The notes under the pieces: model-generated | What the model saw: the letters and a program-made list of their open reading frames with translations, nothing else | What the model was told of the DNA's origin: nothing | The model's database searches: none | From: Rhizopus arrhizus | Lineage: Eukaryota; Mucoromycota; Mucoromycetes; Mucorales; Rhizopodaceae | Reading direction: 5' to 3' | DNA: 64,000 bases | Assembly (NCBI GenBank): GCA_024220505.1 | Contig: JAKZZE010000005.1 | Coordinates: 1,944,501 to 2,008,500, forward strand | Made by a program: the position numbers and the translations under genes | In this document: in pieces, positions 23,701 to 35,300 of the stretch | How positions within the stretch are numbered: position 1 is the first letter of the stretch | How the letters are laid out: each line of letters begins with the position of its first letter

Positions 23701-24288
23701 ATATTCAATCAAGTCGTTTCCTCTAAACATAATCGTCATTGAAGCTACTGAGCTTTCTTTTGCTGCAAGTTGAATGAAAAATGCTGAAGGGAGGTCCAAG
23801 AGATTATAGATGATCGAGATATTTACAATCTTTCCCACTATATTAATGCCTGCATTTTCAGACAAAAGTATATCATTTTCTGGAAGATAAAGTTTTGTAT
23901 CCTGTTCTAAAGAATCTTCAAAATCAAAATGATCGAATTCTAGACATTCGTCCAAGATTGATGTATTTTCGTTGGCTTTTAATCGATACACATCTTTTAA
24001 TCGAAATTCGAGGTATTGAGTATTACTGGCTTCACAATAAATATAATTCCAACAAGTGATAATGACTTGAATGTTGAGAATATCCGATCGCACAACATCG
24101 ACATTACAATGTATTGATTGACGCGTTCTCGAATCAACTAGTAAAACTGTTCCTTTTGGATCGTCATTCTCATTATCTTCTAAAACGATCTCGAGTTTGC
24201 CTCTTAGGCTGTCACCTTCAGTTGAAGAGCAAATGCTATATTCTTTCGAAAGAAGATCTTTCACAGTGTACAAAATAGACTCGGCCAT
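20792..24288 (-). CDS. Large CTC1-like protein (CST telomere complex, OB-fold)
   Basis: Two exons, complement(join(20792..23043, 23094..24288)), 1148 residues. The 50 bp intron (gtaacc..cccag) joins HLHLPG to the next frame without a gap. Beta-rich OB-fold-like strands are spread throughout: GKIVNISIIYNLL, MTIMFRGNDLIEYYRSFL, and near the C-terminus VRKGECIKSC with a CINC pair, then ASVEVCDGTGVAQVYIDGER. The length (vertebrate and plant CTC1 are about 1200-1300 residues), the order of blocks, and the late zinc-like Cys cluster followed by a DGTG-VYIDGE strand resemble CTC1, the large subunit of the CST complex. CST binds single-stranded telomeric DNA and recruits primase. No enzymatic motif is seen. 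The family name is an inference from weak similarity; a different multi-OB protein is possible. Confidence 0.55.
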
Positions 24289-24965
24289 TCTTGCTCAGAA
24301 AAAAAAAAGTTTTTTCTTTTTTTTTTTGAATACAGATAGCATTTGCCTACACTTAATGCCTATCAATAGTTAATTTTCTCAGAACCCATATTTATTCATA
24401 GCTTTATTAAATTTATCATGTAAATCAGATTTTGCAAAGGATTCAGGAACAGAATGTGTTACTGAAAGGCAAGGGTCTATTAAAATACTACACAATAGAT
24501 TGAAACAGCTAAGATCAGAAATGATCAGGATTCAAAAAGTGCTCGAAATCATACAGATGATTATAACAATAAAGAAATATTTATGAAGCTTCATATACAA
24601 ATAAATAAACAAAGTATGATGATACTTTGCCAAAAGATATCAAAGTGCGTCGATTGATCAAGTCGGAGAAGAGACTATTATTTAAAATTGATTTTTTATA
24701 ACGTTTAAGTAACTTGCAACCTAATTGATTGATGGCTCGTGGTATTTATAACTTTCCATCTTAATTCCACTAAAATAGCTTTAGCTTCAACACAAGGATC
24801 GCTTATCATATACTAATCACCCAGCATGAGGAAACTTTTATTGATCGGAGTCTTATTTTCAGTTCCCTTAAAGATCGGTAGGTTAAGTTACGTAATATCA
24901 GGAATAAAATCAGTAGAAAAAGCGCGCTTGATTAAATACAAACTAATCATGATATTTATTTTTTT
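24289..24965. other. Intergenic between the CTC1-like and SDR genes
   Basis: AT-rich. A 47-codon plus-strand frame from about 24826 begins with a signal-peptide-like run (MRKLLLIGVLFSVPL) and contains a possible donor, GTAGG, 18 codons in. It overlaps the SDR 3' flank. Too short to call a gene. Confidence 0.4.
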
Positions 24966-25939
24966 TTAAATAGAAGTGTAACCTCCATCGACAAATAATT
25001 CAGCACCTGTGACATATGTGCTTGCATCGCTAGCCAAGAAGACCAAAGGACCCTTTAATTCGTGAGCTTCACCGATACGACCCATGGGGGTTGAATCGAG
25101 CCATGTGGCTTCCCAATCTGGGTTTTCTTTATTAGTGTTATCAAGCAAATCGGTCTTGATGTATCCAGGATTGATAGCATTGACACGAATACCTCTCTTG
25201 GCCCATTCAACAGCTAAACACTTGGTCATCATGCTAACAGCACTCTTACTGGAGTTATACTATCATTGCTTTGTTAATATCATACTATTCTGTTAAGCAA
25301 AAATCCAAACTTACAGCACATTGGTATTGTGGACGGTTAACAACAGCAGCAGAGATGGAAGAAGTAACAATGATACTTCCCTTGCCCTTTTCAAGCATAT
25401 ATTTAGAAACGGCTTGAATACCATAAAACACACCGTGAACATTGACATCGAAAACCTTGTGCCATTTTCCTAAATCGTAAGACTAGCGTATATAATGTAT
25501 GAGAAACGCGTTTTCTTTTTTTTTTTTCTCTTTTTCCTTGCTATAAAGATCTTACCTCAGCGGAACCTCCCATGTTAATACCAGCGTTAGCAACAAAGAT
25601 ATCAACACCGCCCATTTCTTTAACAATTTCATCAATAGCTTTTTTCACTTCTTCAGCGTCAGTGACATCCGCCTTGTAAGCTTTACAGAAAACATTATTA
25701 TCCTTTCCAATTTTAGCAGCAAGATCGTGTGCCTTGTCGTTAGAAACATACATGATGGCAACATCAGCACCAGATTCAGCAAGGGCTTTACTCAATTCCA
25801 AACCAATACCTCTGTTGAAACAAAATATATATTAACATTATGTCGCGTCAAAAAACTATTTCAAGTACCTGGCACCACCAGTGACGATGGCTTTTTTACC
25901 CTTAAGACTGAAAATGGGAAGTGTGGGAAGTGCAGACAT
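24966..25939 (-). CDS. Short-chain dehydrogenase/reductase (classical SDR)
   Basis: Four exons, complement(join(24966..25259, 25315..25482, 25556..25811, 25869..25939)), 262 residues. Splicing restores all classical SDR motifs: TGGARGIG (cofactor glycine motif), ANAG, catalytic Ser within TSSISA, YNSSK (catalytic Tyr and Lys), and NAINPGYIKTDL. The C-terminus ASTYVTGAELFVDGGYTSI is typical of sugar-alcohol and acyl-carrier SDRs. Close fungal families are NADP-mannitol dehydrogenase and L-xylulose or sorbose reductase, so polyol metabolism is a reasonable guess, but specificity cannot be read. The start MSALPTLPIFSLKGKKAIV places the Rossmann fold 15 residues in, as usual. Confidence 0.93.
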
Positions 25940-26393
25940 ATTTATGATTCTTGATTTGAATATAAAAGAGGAAAAGAAAAAAAGAGGGGTTAATTTGATT
26001 TTTATACTTTTTTGAAACACAAGAGTTTAATTTTCTCAATTAAAATTTTCCTTTAACCAAAAGTAGAATATCATGGCTTATCGGAGATTTATACTATTAT
26101 GTCATTTTTCCTGCAAGTACAAAACTACATGAAAAATCAAGTTACACTAACCGCAAAATCTCTCACGAAACCTTTTATTTATCGTAAACTTTTCATGAAT
26201 GAACTGGTTATAAACTATAGCAATTTTATTAACAAAACGAAATTAAAATATTCCCTTCAAATGCTTCTTTTTATGTAATTAAATACGACATCCTTATGAT
26301 TAAATTGCTTTTGAAAAGCTCCATGGTACATAGCTTAAAATGCAGTCACTGTTAGACAAGCAAAAATTGTGGGGCCATTGGATAAAATTAATC
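25940..26393. other. Intergenic, promoter side of the SDR gene
   Basis: AT-rich and non-coding. It ends where the small inverted-repeat element begins. Confidence 0.5.
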
Positions 26394-26505
26394 TACAGTA
26401 CACTATTTCCAGGAATAGATGTCGCGTTTACTTGTCGCTTTTTTGTAGATATTGTATTATAAACTTTGTAAAAATGCGACTTTACTTTTTGAAAATAGTG
26501 TAGCT
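26394..26505. repeat. Small inverted-repeat element, copy 1 (MITE-like, about 110 bp)
   Basis: A perfect 10-base inverted repeat, tacactattt at 26399-26408 and its complement at 26493-26502, extends inward as an imperfect repeat through the gtcgc boxes at 26421-26425 and 26476-26480. TA dinucleotides sit at both outer edges. The reverse complement aligns along its full length with 58374-58493. It has no coding capacity. It stops about 8 bp before the LINE open frame. Confidence 0.7.
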
Positions 26506-26512
26506 TCCAAAA

Positions 26513-28624
26513 ATGAATGTCCTCAGTCGTATCCGTAAACATTGTACCCTACGACCAGCTTTCTCTACACCACAAGGACCTCAGCATGCTGCAGACATAA
26601 TAGCTTCACATCTAGAGAATTTTTTTTTCGGGACAATTGCTAGGGAAGTTCAAAGAAACAATATTTATAATCCAATTTTGCCCTTTGAGATAGAATGCCC
26701 AATTACTGCAGAGGATATCCATGAAGCTATTAGAAACTTACCAACAAAGAAAGCACCTGGTATAGGTCACCTCCAGAATGAAATGCTACAACCTATACGA
26801 CATCTACTGGCACCGCTCTTTCTTTTGCTTTTCAGTTTGTGCTGGATGCGGTCTTCTACTCCACAATCTTGGCGTATTGCTCAAGTTGTCCCGATATATA
26901 AAGAAGGCTCCACTGGCGAACCGAGTAATTACCGACCTATCAGTCTAACTTCTATCTTTAGAAAGATTTTGGAACATTGCATACAATATAATTTGCAAAC
27001 TAACGGACCCTTGCTTGACATTGCACAAGGAGGCTTTAGAGAATCCCGTGGTGCGTTAGACCAAGCATTTTGCCTTGCAGAGATATGCCATATACTGCGT
27101 TCAAATTATGATAGCAAACCCGTTCTGGCCTTTCTGGATATAAAATCCGCCTATGATACTGTTGACAGAAACTATGTATGGAAGGTATTACAGCATTGTA
27201 TATCACCTCCACTCCTAGGTCTTCTACGCAACTTGTTTGACGAAGTTCAGATAGAAGTACTTGTCTCAAACGCAACTTCTAGGCGTTTCCATCCAAAGAC
27301 TGGAGTACTCCAAGGGTCCATCCTCTCGCCCTATCTTTACTCGGTATATATAAATCAACTTCCGGTATACCTACGCCCTCAAATTATAAAGGAGGATACA
27401 TCGCCATTACAGTTAGCACCACTCTTGAACTGCTTACTTTATGCGGATGATGTGGTTTTAATAGCCAATAGCTCAACAATGGTTGTCCTACTACGAAAAT
27501 GCAAAGAACACAGTATGCAAATGGGATACCGGTGGAATCCTTCAAAATGTGTCACCTTGGACAACTAACCACAAACAATAGAATATGCGATCTATGACCA
27601 AGTTATACCGCAAGCGACAACTTTTAACTACCTAGGAATACCCTTCAAACCAGGTGGTCAACTCGATCCGGAGAAGCTTGTTCAAAACAATATTCTCAAA
27701 GCCATGTCTACGATGAATGCTCTATCGTCTACTGGGGTAAATACTTCAGGATTCTCCAAGCTCCTATGCTCTCGGTTTTATGCTCAAATAGTTCGACCAC
27801 AAATGGAATACGGCATAGCTATTAACTGCTTCAATCACACTCAGCTGAAAACTCTAGAAGAGGCACAAAACAAATGCATACGTAAGATCTATGGCGTATC
27901 TGGAAACACATCCACCAAGGTGATGCTGCATTTGGCTAAGTTACCCACAATGAAAGAAAGGATAGCTATCCTGCAAGCCCAATTCCTCTTTCGTTCATTA
28001 TCTTTACCTGAGGACACACTACTATATCTCTTAATGCCACACATACATTACACAAGAGGCCATCAATGGTATCGACTATCAAAAACTGCTCTGTGGAGAT
28101 TGATGCCGCCGACGATAGCCGACTTAGATGTCCGAGGATTTAAAGCGATAAAAAAGAAATTTCTTCACTCTAACCTTGAAAAACAGATCCAAGGTAAGAA
28201 CTCCAAACTGCTATCCAGCTGTCGACCAACAATCACCCTTGACCTCCTCTTGTGGCTACCAATGGCTCATGAAGAAAGAAGTCGATGTCTACGTTGGCGC
28301 CTTGGTTGTTTATCGGGTGGAGCCCCCAAACCCTGCCCCCGTCATCCCAGCAATAACCTGTCAAGACGACACGCCATCAGTTGCCTCAATACGCATCGCC
28401 GACTCTGTATGCCTGAAACAATAGCCGACCCTATATCTTACCTTTTGAATATGCTTCCGACACGCGCATTTGTTCCCTCTAGTATCGTTTTGTCCTGGAC
28501 CTGGCGATGGCCCGTTATCTGTTCTATTCTCCATGAATTAGATCAGCTACAACACGACACAACCATCCCATGCAAGACACCTCATGGCCAAAAACTAATT
28601 GAATGGTTGAAACAATTTAACTAA
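26513..28624 (+). mobile_element. LINE reverse transcriptase with one in-frame stop
   Basis: Two stacked frames (26513-27568 and 27704-28624) lie in the same phase, so a single TAA at 27566-27568 interrupts an otherwise open reading of about 704 codons. The first part holds the non-LTR RT blocks: KKAPGIGHLQNEML, PSNYRPISLTSIFRKILE, AFLDIKSAYDTVDR, GVLQGSILSPYLYSVYI and the catalytic LYADDVVLIA. The second part gives the thumb (TTFNYLGIPF...) and a long C-terminal region with QMEYGIAINC and a Cys/His-containing segment, but no classical zf-RVT domain. It therefore belongs to a different LINE clade from the 2.4 kb copy. No endonuclease or ORF1 is seen upstream. The nearly intact frame suggests recent insertion. 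Confidence 0.88.
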
Positions 28625-29101
28625 CTTCGTATGTCTCTCTATACACCCTACTTGCCTTTCTCATTTTTTACCATTGAACCAGAAGGGTTTTTTTCTTAAC
28701 ACTCACTTCCAAACGGATTGAACTGGTCCGGGCGGACACTTATTTGTTGTATATTTTAGCGCTCAAATGGACCATAATTAAATAAAATATCATATTTAAA
28801 CAAAGAAAAGTGTTTTAGGCGACAAGAAAAGTGTTCTACGCGAAAAGTGTTCTACGCGAAAAGTGTTCTAACCAATCATTGTCAGGGCACTTTTGAATGA
28901 CTTTTTTTCTGATGAAACTACCATCAAGTATTGTAAAGCTCTTAAATTTCCTTGGCACTCAATTTCCCCAACGTGCTGATAAAACATAGACCGTCCTAAA
29001 AGCCATAATTGGGCACTCATTCTTTTAGCCTGATTAATTCTTCGCACTTATTCTCATTGTCTTATTGTGCCTAGTAGAACTTGAAGCTTGTTAGGCTTGA
29101 C

Positions 29102-29150
<49 letters not shown>

Positions 29151-29307
29151 TTGTTCTCAAGCGTGTTCATTTAAAGACATAATGGCATCATTGCTTTTTT
29201 TTTCCAAAAACATGTGGTATTTATTGCAAGGACTGAGAGAATGGGAATAGCTAGTGGAATCATTAGTCAATGATGAGGGAATATTCATACGAAAAAATTG
29301 GGGAGGT
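28625..29307. other. LINE 3' tail and intergenic, with a 42-base poly-T run
   Basis: The LINE 3' UTR runs to an A-rich end near 28780-28805, followed by a short tandem repeat (separate entry). A 42-base poly-T run lies at 29106-29147. No coding frame. Confidence 0.5.
28805..28870 (+). repeat. Short tandem repeat, 16 bp unit
   Basis: The unit gaaaagtgttctacgc occurs twice in full (28826-28841, 28842-28857), then a 13-base partial copy (28858-28870). A degenerate copy with gtgttttaggcgac precedes them from 28805. Confidence 0.85.
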
Positions 29308-30905
29308 TCAAATCACGAAATCAAACACTTGAGCAACTTGTATAGCGACTGATTCGTTGGCAGCTACAATTGATGGCATTAGGAGATCAGCAAGACTGCT
29401 GAGGCACTTGTTCAATGCGTCGTTCTTTAAAATGGGAATGTCATTATTTGCTGAGGGATACAATCGAAGTATGTCCAACAATATGGTCTTGATTTTGCCA
29501 GTTGCCAAAGAAGCCCATTCCTCAATATTGTTCCTAGGTAAATGTGCACCTTCACCATGTTTCAACACAAGAACGCCAATGGCACGAAAGAGGTAGGCTC
29601 CAGGGTTTTTACCACGATCGTAATCTGCTAGCGTGAATACACTGAACGGGTGGCAAGTATGCGACTTGGTGATGGGGCCAGAGGAACGACAGAGTGTGTA
29701 TGCATTTGGTGAGTTAAACTTGCTTCGAATCTGCCGTAGCTGGTAGATAATATTGGATGAGGACATGCATGAGGTTTGCGGTGATGCTAGCATGGTCAGC
29801 CCTTCTTGCAAGCAGGTCAAATCGAGATACATTTTTGTGCTCATGGAATCAGCGGTGGTTGTCAGTTGGAAAGACATGCACTTGGAACCGATACATGGCT
29901 TCATTTTGGTATCTATGCGAATACTTGATGTGATCAATATGTTAGAAACTTGAGTGCCAATCACAAGTTTAACACCATCTGAACGTTGGAGACTTACAGG
30001 CCATACATCAGGGTACATAGTGTCAATGGGAGGTGGTATTGATGTAATGATTGAAGCATCCTTCTCTTTTCCAAATGTTTCGCGGTGTGCATCGACGTGC
30101 TTGGTTCGTCCATAAGCTTCAACAGTATTGGCCATGATAGCTTGCCCATTGCGAGTGTTATGCATTATGACGCCAGACAACACCTTGGCAGTAAAATACC
30201 TGACTTGTGGATGGAATTCCCAGTCATTATTCAGCATTTTGTAAACGTCTGGAGACTGCTCAATATATTGGTGTTGCCGAATGAGCTTTGCGTAAGGCGA
30301 AGAGGCAAGAACATGTTCAAGACCTGGAGCAGTCGTGGGCGCGCATTTCATGCAAACAACTTTGTCCATTTCATCAAAGAAACGCTTCAATGGCGAAATG
30401 GGCATGAGAGTATCGTTATCTGAGATGATGTGACTGACAATGTGCTCATGAGCCAGCACATTTTGCTCCATGCCATCTTTGTTAAACATGGCCAATGACT
30501 TTAGCTGAAGGGTATCCACAATGAACAAGGTCTTTTTTTGGTCAGTTGGATGACCGCCTGTTATTTGGCAGGCATTGATCACCGCTTCGTCAAAGCTCCG
30601 TCTCCGTCATGTTAAAATTTCTATAGGTTTGAAATCAAGATTGTCAGGCTGCAGTGAAGGCAGTATTGTAGGCAGTGGTTCATGATTTGTCATTGGATCT
30701 TCTGGTTCCAAAAAAATGGTACTGTAAAACCAATCTTGTGAGCACGAGTTTTCATATCATATAAAAAAGTTTACCTTTCTGGTTCTATCTTATCCGACTG
30801 CAAGTGGCATTGCTTAATATGATTACCAAGTTGTTCCAGTGCCTTAAAATGCAAGGAATAGGAAGGGCATTGGTAGACAGCGATAGTGACAGCCTTTTCA
30901 GTAGA
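29308..30905 (-). pseudogene. Unidentified zinc-finger-type gene with premature stop and lost 5' end
   Basis: The main exon 29308-30721 is open for 424 codons after a TGA at 30609-30607, and equally open before it, reading back to an acceptor at 30722. The stop sits in a run of Arg codons (TGA CGG AGA CGG), so a CGA-to-TGA change is likely. A 53 bp intron (30774-30722) joins an upstream piece at 30775 to about 30905. That piece reads YQCPSYSLHFKALEQLGNHI, like a C2H2 finger with its second Cys lost. Beyond 30905 a LINE fragment takes over, so the 5' end is missing. The 424-residue part has scattered Cys (CMKC) but no domain I recognise. It may derive from a transposon-borne gene family. Confidence 0.55.
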
Positions 30906-31709
30906 CTGCAGCCAAAATGCTCCACAGATATTAGGTCTCGTCCATACTTGACAAAACGCTTCCTCAAGTGGGTTCGCTCGGATAAATTGAAACTCTCATC
31001 ATTTTTTATCCGCACCTTCTTACTCCCTTGCTCAGCTCCTTTGATTGATCCTCCATTTACTCCAGTGGTTCATACCAGAGTGGATATGTCGCCTTTTCTC
31101 ACCGTACTGTCTTTAACTCCAGATACTGATGGTGGCTCCATTCTGACATCCAAAATTTATCGACCGTTATGCAGCCTAACTGTCTCCTCGTCATTTCTTT
31201 ACCCATCTCTTCCTTCTACCAAATGGACGGAATTGTGGCGTTTTCCTCTTAATCCTCAGAATCGGAATATTTGGTATCGTACGCTCCACAACAAGTTGCC
31301 TTGTCTATCCAACTTGTATATGCCTTCCAAAATCTGTCCCATTTGCTCTGGACATGAAGAAACACCTTCACACTTTCTCTTTGAATGTTCTCAAAAGCTT
31401 GCTGCTTGGTTTTCTCTTTGGGACTCACAGTTTGAATTGCCTTTCTCGACGTATTCCTTGCGCCGCGCAATTTTTCTTCTTGAATTCCCCAAATGTCGTT
31501 CCAATACGTCCACCGTACCCTCTATTTTGTTCGGAACTCTCTTATTGGCTTTATGGCGTAATCACTGGTCCTTCGTTTTTGATAGTTGTCCTTTTCTGGC
31601 CAATATAGTTATTGCGTCAGCTAAACAGTTAATGTTTATTTCTCTTCAAAAATCTTTGCTTTCCAACAGAATCTCTTCTTTGCCTCTTCCTCACGTACAA
31701 CTGCCGTAA
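30906..31709 (+). mobile_element. LINE 3' fragment with zf-RVT domain
   Basis: One frame, open to 31709, holds the end of a LINE ORF2: KWTELWRFPLNPQNRNIWYR, then the zinc-binding knuckle CPICSGHEETPSHFLFEC, and the terminal LALWRNHWSFVFDSC block. It matches the tail of the decayed LINE at 2.4 kb in layout. The RT core is absent. The frame is uninterrupted, so it is younger than the 2.4 kb copy. Its left junction falls within or next to the zinc-finger pseudogene on the other strand. Confidence 0.8.
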
Positions 31710-32380
31710 CCTTCGCCTCAGGGATCATTGCCATGGTGTTCGTGTTTCTCATTACTTACAACAAAAGCAAACATAAAACACAAAACCCCACAAAAACAAT
31801 TTAAAATTTTAAAAAAGTCAAAAACATTTTCCGTGTCCATTTTATTGGCCCACTTAATAAAATCCGAGCTTTTTGAACGTAATTTTTGTTTACTAACCAC
31901 CATAGTCCGCCATATAGCGTAAGTCATAATATGAAGAGATCATTTACTTTAACAAAAGTATTCCGCACTAGCTTCAAGAACAATACACTTTCAAATACAA
32001 AAGATGCATTATCCTAAATTGGATGATGATCACTGAAATTAAAGATACTAATATACAGTGTTCCTTATTCCATGATTGTCCTTCCGTCTGTTTTGATGGG
32101 AATCACATACTGATTTGGACTAATCGTTTTCATTTTCTTAAACAAAAGATGCTTGAAATTGACGTCCCTTTAATTTTTCTATAAGTATACGGCTTTAAAA
32201 TACGATTTGACTCTTAACAATCGTTCTGGTGCTTTTTTTTTTTAACAAGCATTTTTATTTTTATGAAGCAAGCTGATCGTTTTTTGAGCAATATAGGCTT
32301 TGTTTATTTTTCATATACAGAATTCAATATATACATAATTACACATGAATCAATCCAACGTTATTCGTTCAAACATCATC
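31710..32380. other. Intergenic, no gene seen
   Basis: AT-rich 3' flank shared by the LINE fragment and the Cdc7-like gene. No coding frame is supported. Confidence 0.5.
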
Positions 32381-35300
32381 TTATTTGTATGACTTTTTTT
32401 CCATAACTTCTTTCAGAAATGGATGCTCTAAAGCTTCAGCAGCTGTCGGACGTTTGGAATCAATAAGCTGCAAGCAATTCCTTGTCAGGTCCACTGCTTG
32501 AAGATATTCTTCTGTGTCCCATTTCTCAATGGTATCCTTATTAAAATACCTACATAATTCGTCCATATTCATGGGTTCTTCAGGCATATCAGGTATATTT
32601 GTTTTAATATTTCGACCTACTCAAAGCATTAAAAACTAATACTTTAGTAGACTGTGTAATCAATCTCACCATAAAATTTAGCAAAGCTATGCACTTGTTT
32701 TAAGCCAAAAGTTGACATTAATTCAACTATGCCTGCTGCACTATCCTCAGGGTCAAAATAAGGGTATACATTGGTTAAAAAGCTCAATAAAATAACACCC
32801 ACAGCCCATATATCCATTGCTACTAATTCATAAATACCTTGACATCTTTTTAAATAAAGTTGTTTACCTGTTGTCTGTCGCAAAGAGTTTAAATAAATTT
32901 CAGGTGCTCTGAAAGATCTTGTACCTGAGCGGTCCACTGAAATATATTTCCTAATAATCGGCTGGTTATTTCTTTATCATTTTTTTTTTCATTCTTCTTA
33001 ATTACCTCTTATCATGCATAAAATAGCCTGCTGGGCCATCTTGATGTTTAGTGTAAATGGGATCTACAGCTGCATGCAAATGTCCGGGTTTGTGTACCTC
33101 CAAAGTACTTGATCGCTAAAGATAAATACATGAGTCTGTGCTTTTTTAATTTATTTGTGCTAAAACTTACTTGTGCAAGACCAAAGTCGCCTAAGTATCC
33201 AGTCTTTGTCTTTCGATTATAAAGAAAATTACCAGGTTTAACATCACGATGAATGATTCCTTTGTCATGCACATGCTTTAGTCCAATGAACAACTCTGAT
33301 ATATAATGCTTTAAGTCCAGTAATGTCATAGTAGGATATATATCCTATAGAGAATACAAGAATATTTAATAAAAACAGCTTTCTTCTTATTTTGAAGAAA
33401 AAACTTACTTCAAAGTGATCAAATTCAATGTATGGGAGAACAAGATATGTGACATCTTCGTTTCTGAATGCAGTAATCATAGGAGTAATACATGGTGCTC
33501 CTCTATATGATTTTATGAATAGGTGTTAATAGTTTCTAAAATGAATACTTTGTTTAAATGTAACCTTAGCTCTGAAAGACACATTATTTCATTTGCCACT
33601 CTTTTTGGGGAGCTAATCCCGTAGATTAACTTAATTGCTACACAGCGATGATCACCTTCAAATGCGCATTCGAGCTTTTTTTGAAGAGTCCATGGCATGT
33701 ATTTTTCATAAAGAAGATCATGTGCTTTGTAGACTTTACTGAACGTTCCTACATCAAAGTTTGTTCTTTAGTCAAGCCGTCAAGCATTATATTTAATACA
33801 CGTTTACCTCTTCCAGCTCTATCAAGCAATGTGTAGTAATTCTTTAATTCCGGGAATTGTAGATTGATTGTTTCTATTTCGAGTTGAATGCGATCCATTC
33901 TTCCATTTGTAGCTACAGATTCTACATCTGTATTTTCATCACCAGTTTGTAGTCCTTTATGACCATTTGATATATATTCTTCCTCATTTCTCGACTCATC
34001 TATTGGTTTGTCGCTTGTCAATTCAGCCTTTTCATCAAAATTATCCATCATCCAGTTTTCTATTTGGTTCAATACTTGTTTTTCATTTTCCGCAGACATT
34101 TGATCTTCGTCACAGAGCTCATGGTTTTGTAAAACTGATTTACTGTCGATAGTAACCATGTCTGTTTCTTTTGTTTCTTCCTTAAATTTTGAAGAGTTTG
34201 AAGGACTTGATTCATCTACAAATGACACTGGTTCTTCGTCGCTTAAAAATGAATTGCTACCCATAAATGCTGCATCAACATCATATTTATTGAAACTTTG
34301 TTTTTCTTGGATAGGAACATTATCATCGGTAAAGGTTTTATTGTTAACTTTGGACGTGTCTATTGATTGTTCAGGCATATCCTTATCTTTTTCAATTCTT
34401 GGTCTCTTTGCGCTTTTAGGTCCACAGCTTTCGCTTTCTTTTTCATTGTTCAAGCTGATAATTTCATTCTCTTGATGCTTTACTGAAGCATCTTCCGAAT
34501 TGGCTGAGCAAGTATGTTGATCAGCAGGCAACAAAAACTCCTTGTCGCTATTTTCTGTCTTGGTTCTCTCTAGATTAATATTTCTTTGTTCTTCTACCAT
34601 TAGAACTCCATCCATTGAGTTTTCTACTGTTGGTTTTTCTTCTACCCCTGTATTCTCAACTACAGAGATTTCAATCTTGGACGCTTTTATCCTTTCTTCT
34701 TCTACTGCTATTGTTTCAATAGGTGTTTCTTTTACATTGGGTATCTCCACGATTGAGTTTTCAATCTTTGAATTTTCTGACTTTGATTCTTTTGTTGCCA
34801 GCTCTTTTATTTCCATTTCTTCTACCTTTGGTTCTTCTGTCATTTGTTCTTCTACCTTTGTCTGGCTGATTATTTCTTCTTTTGATTTTGCTCTTTTCGT
34901 CTTTTGCTTTTGAATTATATTTGAATTTTCTAATTCCTTTTTAGTCCTTCTTGTTACACGCCTTGTTACTGGTTTCGTATCCTTTTGTTCAGATGCTTGC
35001 TTGGCCAAAGCCGCAGCCTGTGATCTTGTTCTTCTCATTGGATACTTTGATTGATGTTCTAATACCTGAGGTAGTGTTGTCTTTTCTTCTTTTAGCTCTT
35101 GATGCTTAAGTGTCAACTCGATAGCAGTTTTTTCAAGAGGCTTATCACTGGTTACTGCAGAGTCTTTGATTGCACGCCTTCCCCGTCGGCGAGTCACAGG
35201 TATTGGCTTTTCTTCTTTATCTTCTTCAGTTTTAGTATACACAGGCTCTACATTTTCTTTGTGCTGCTTTACTGTTTTCCTTTTGGGTTGAGACGACTGT

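Noticed and set aside
24826..24970. Short secreted-peptide-like ORF with a signal-like start
   Set aside because: Only 47 codons, overlaps the 3' flank of the SDR gene and has no further support.
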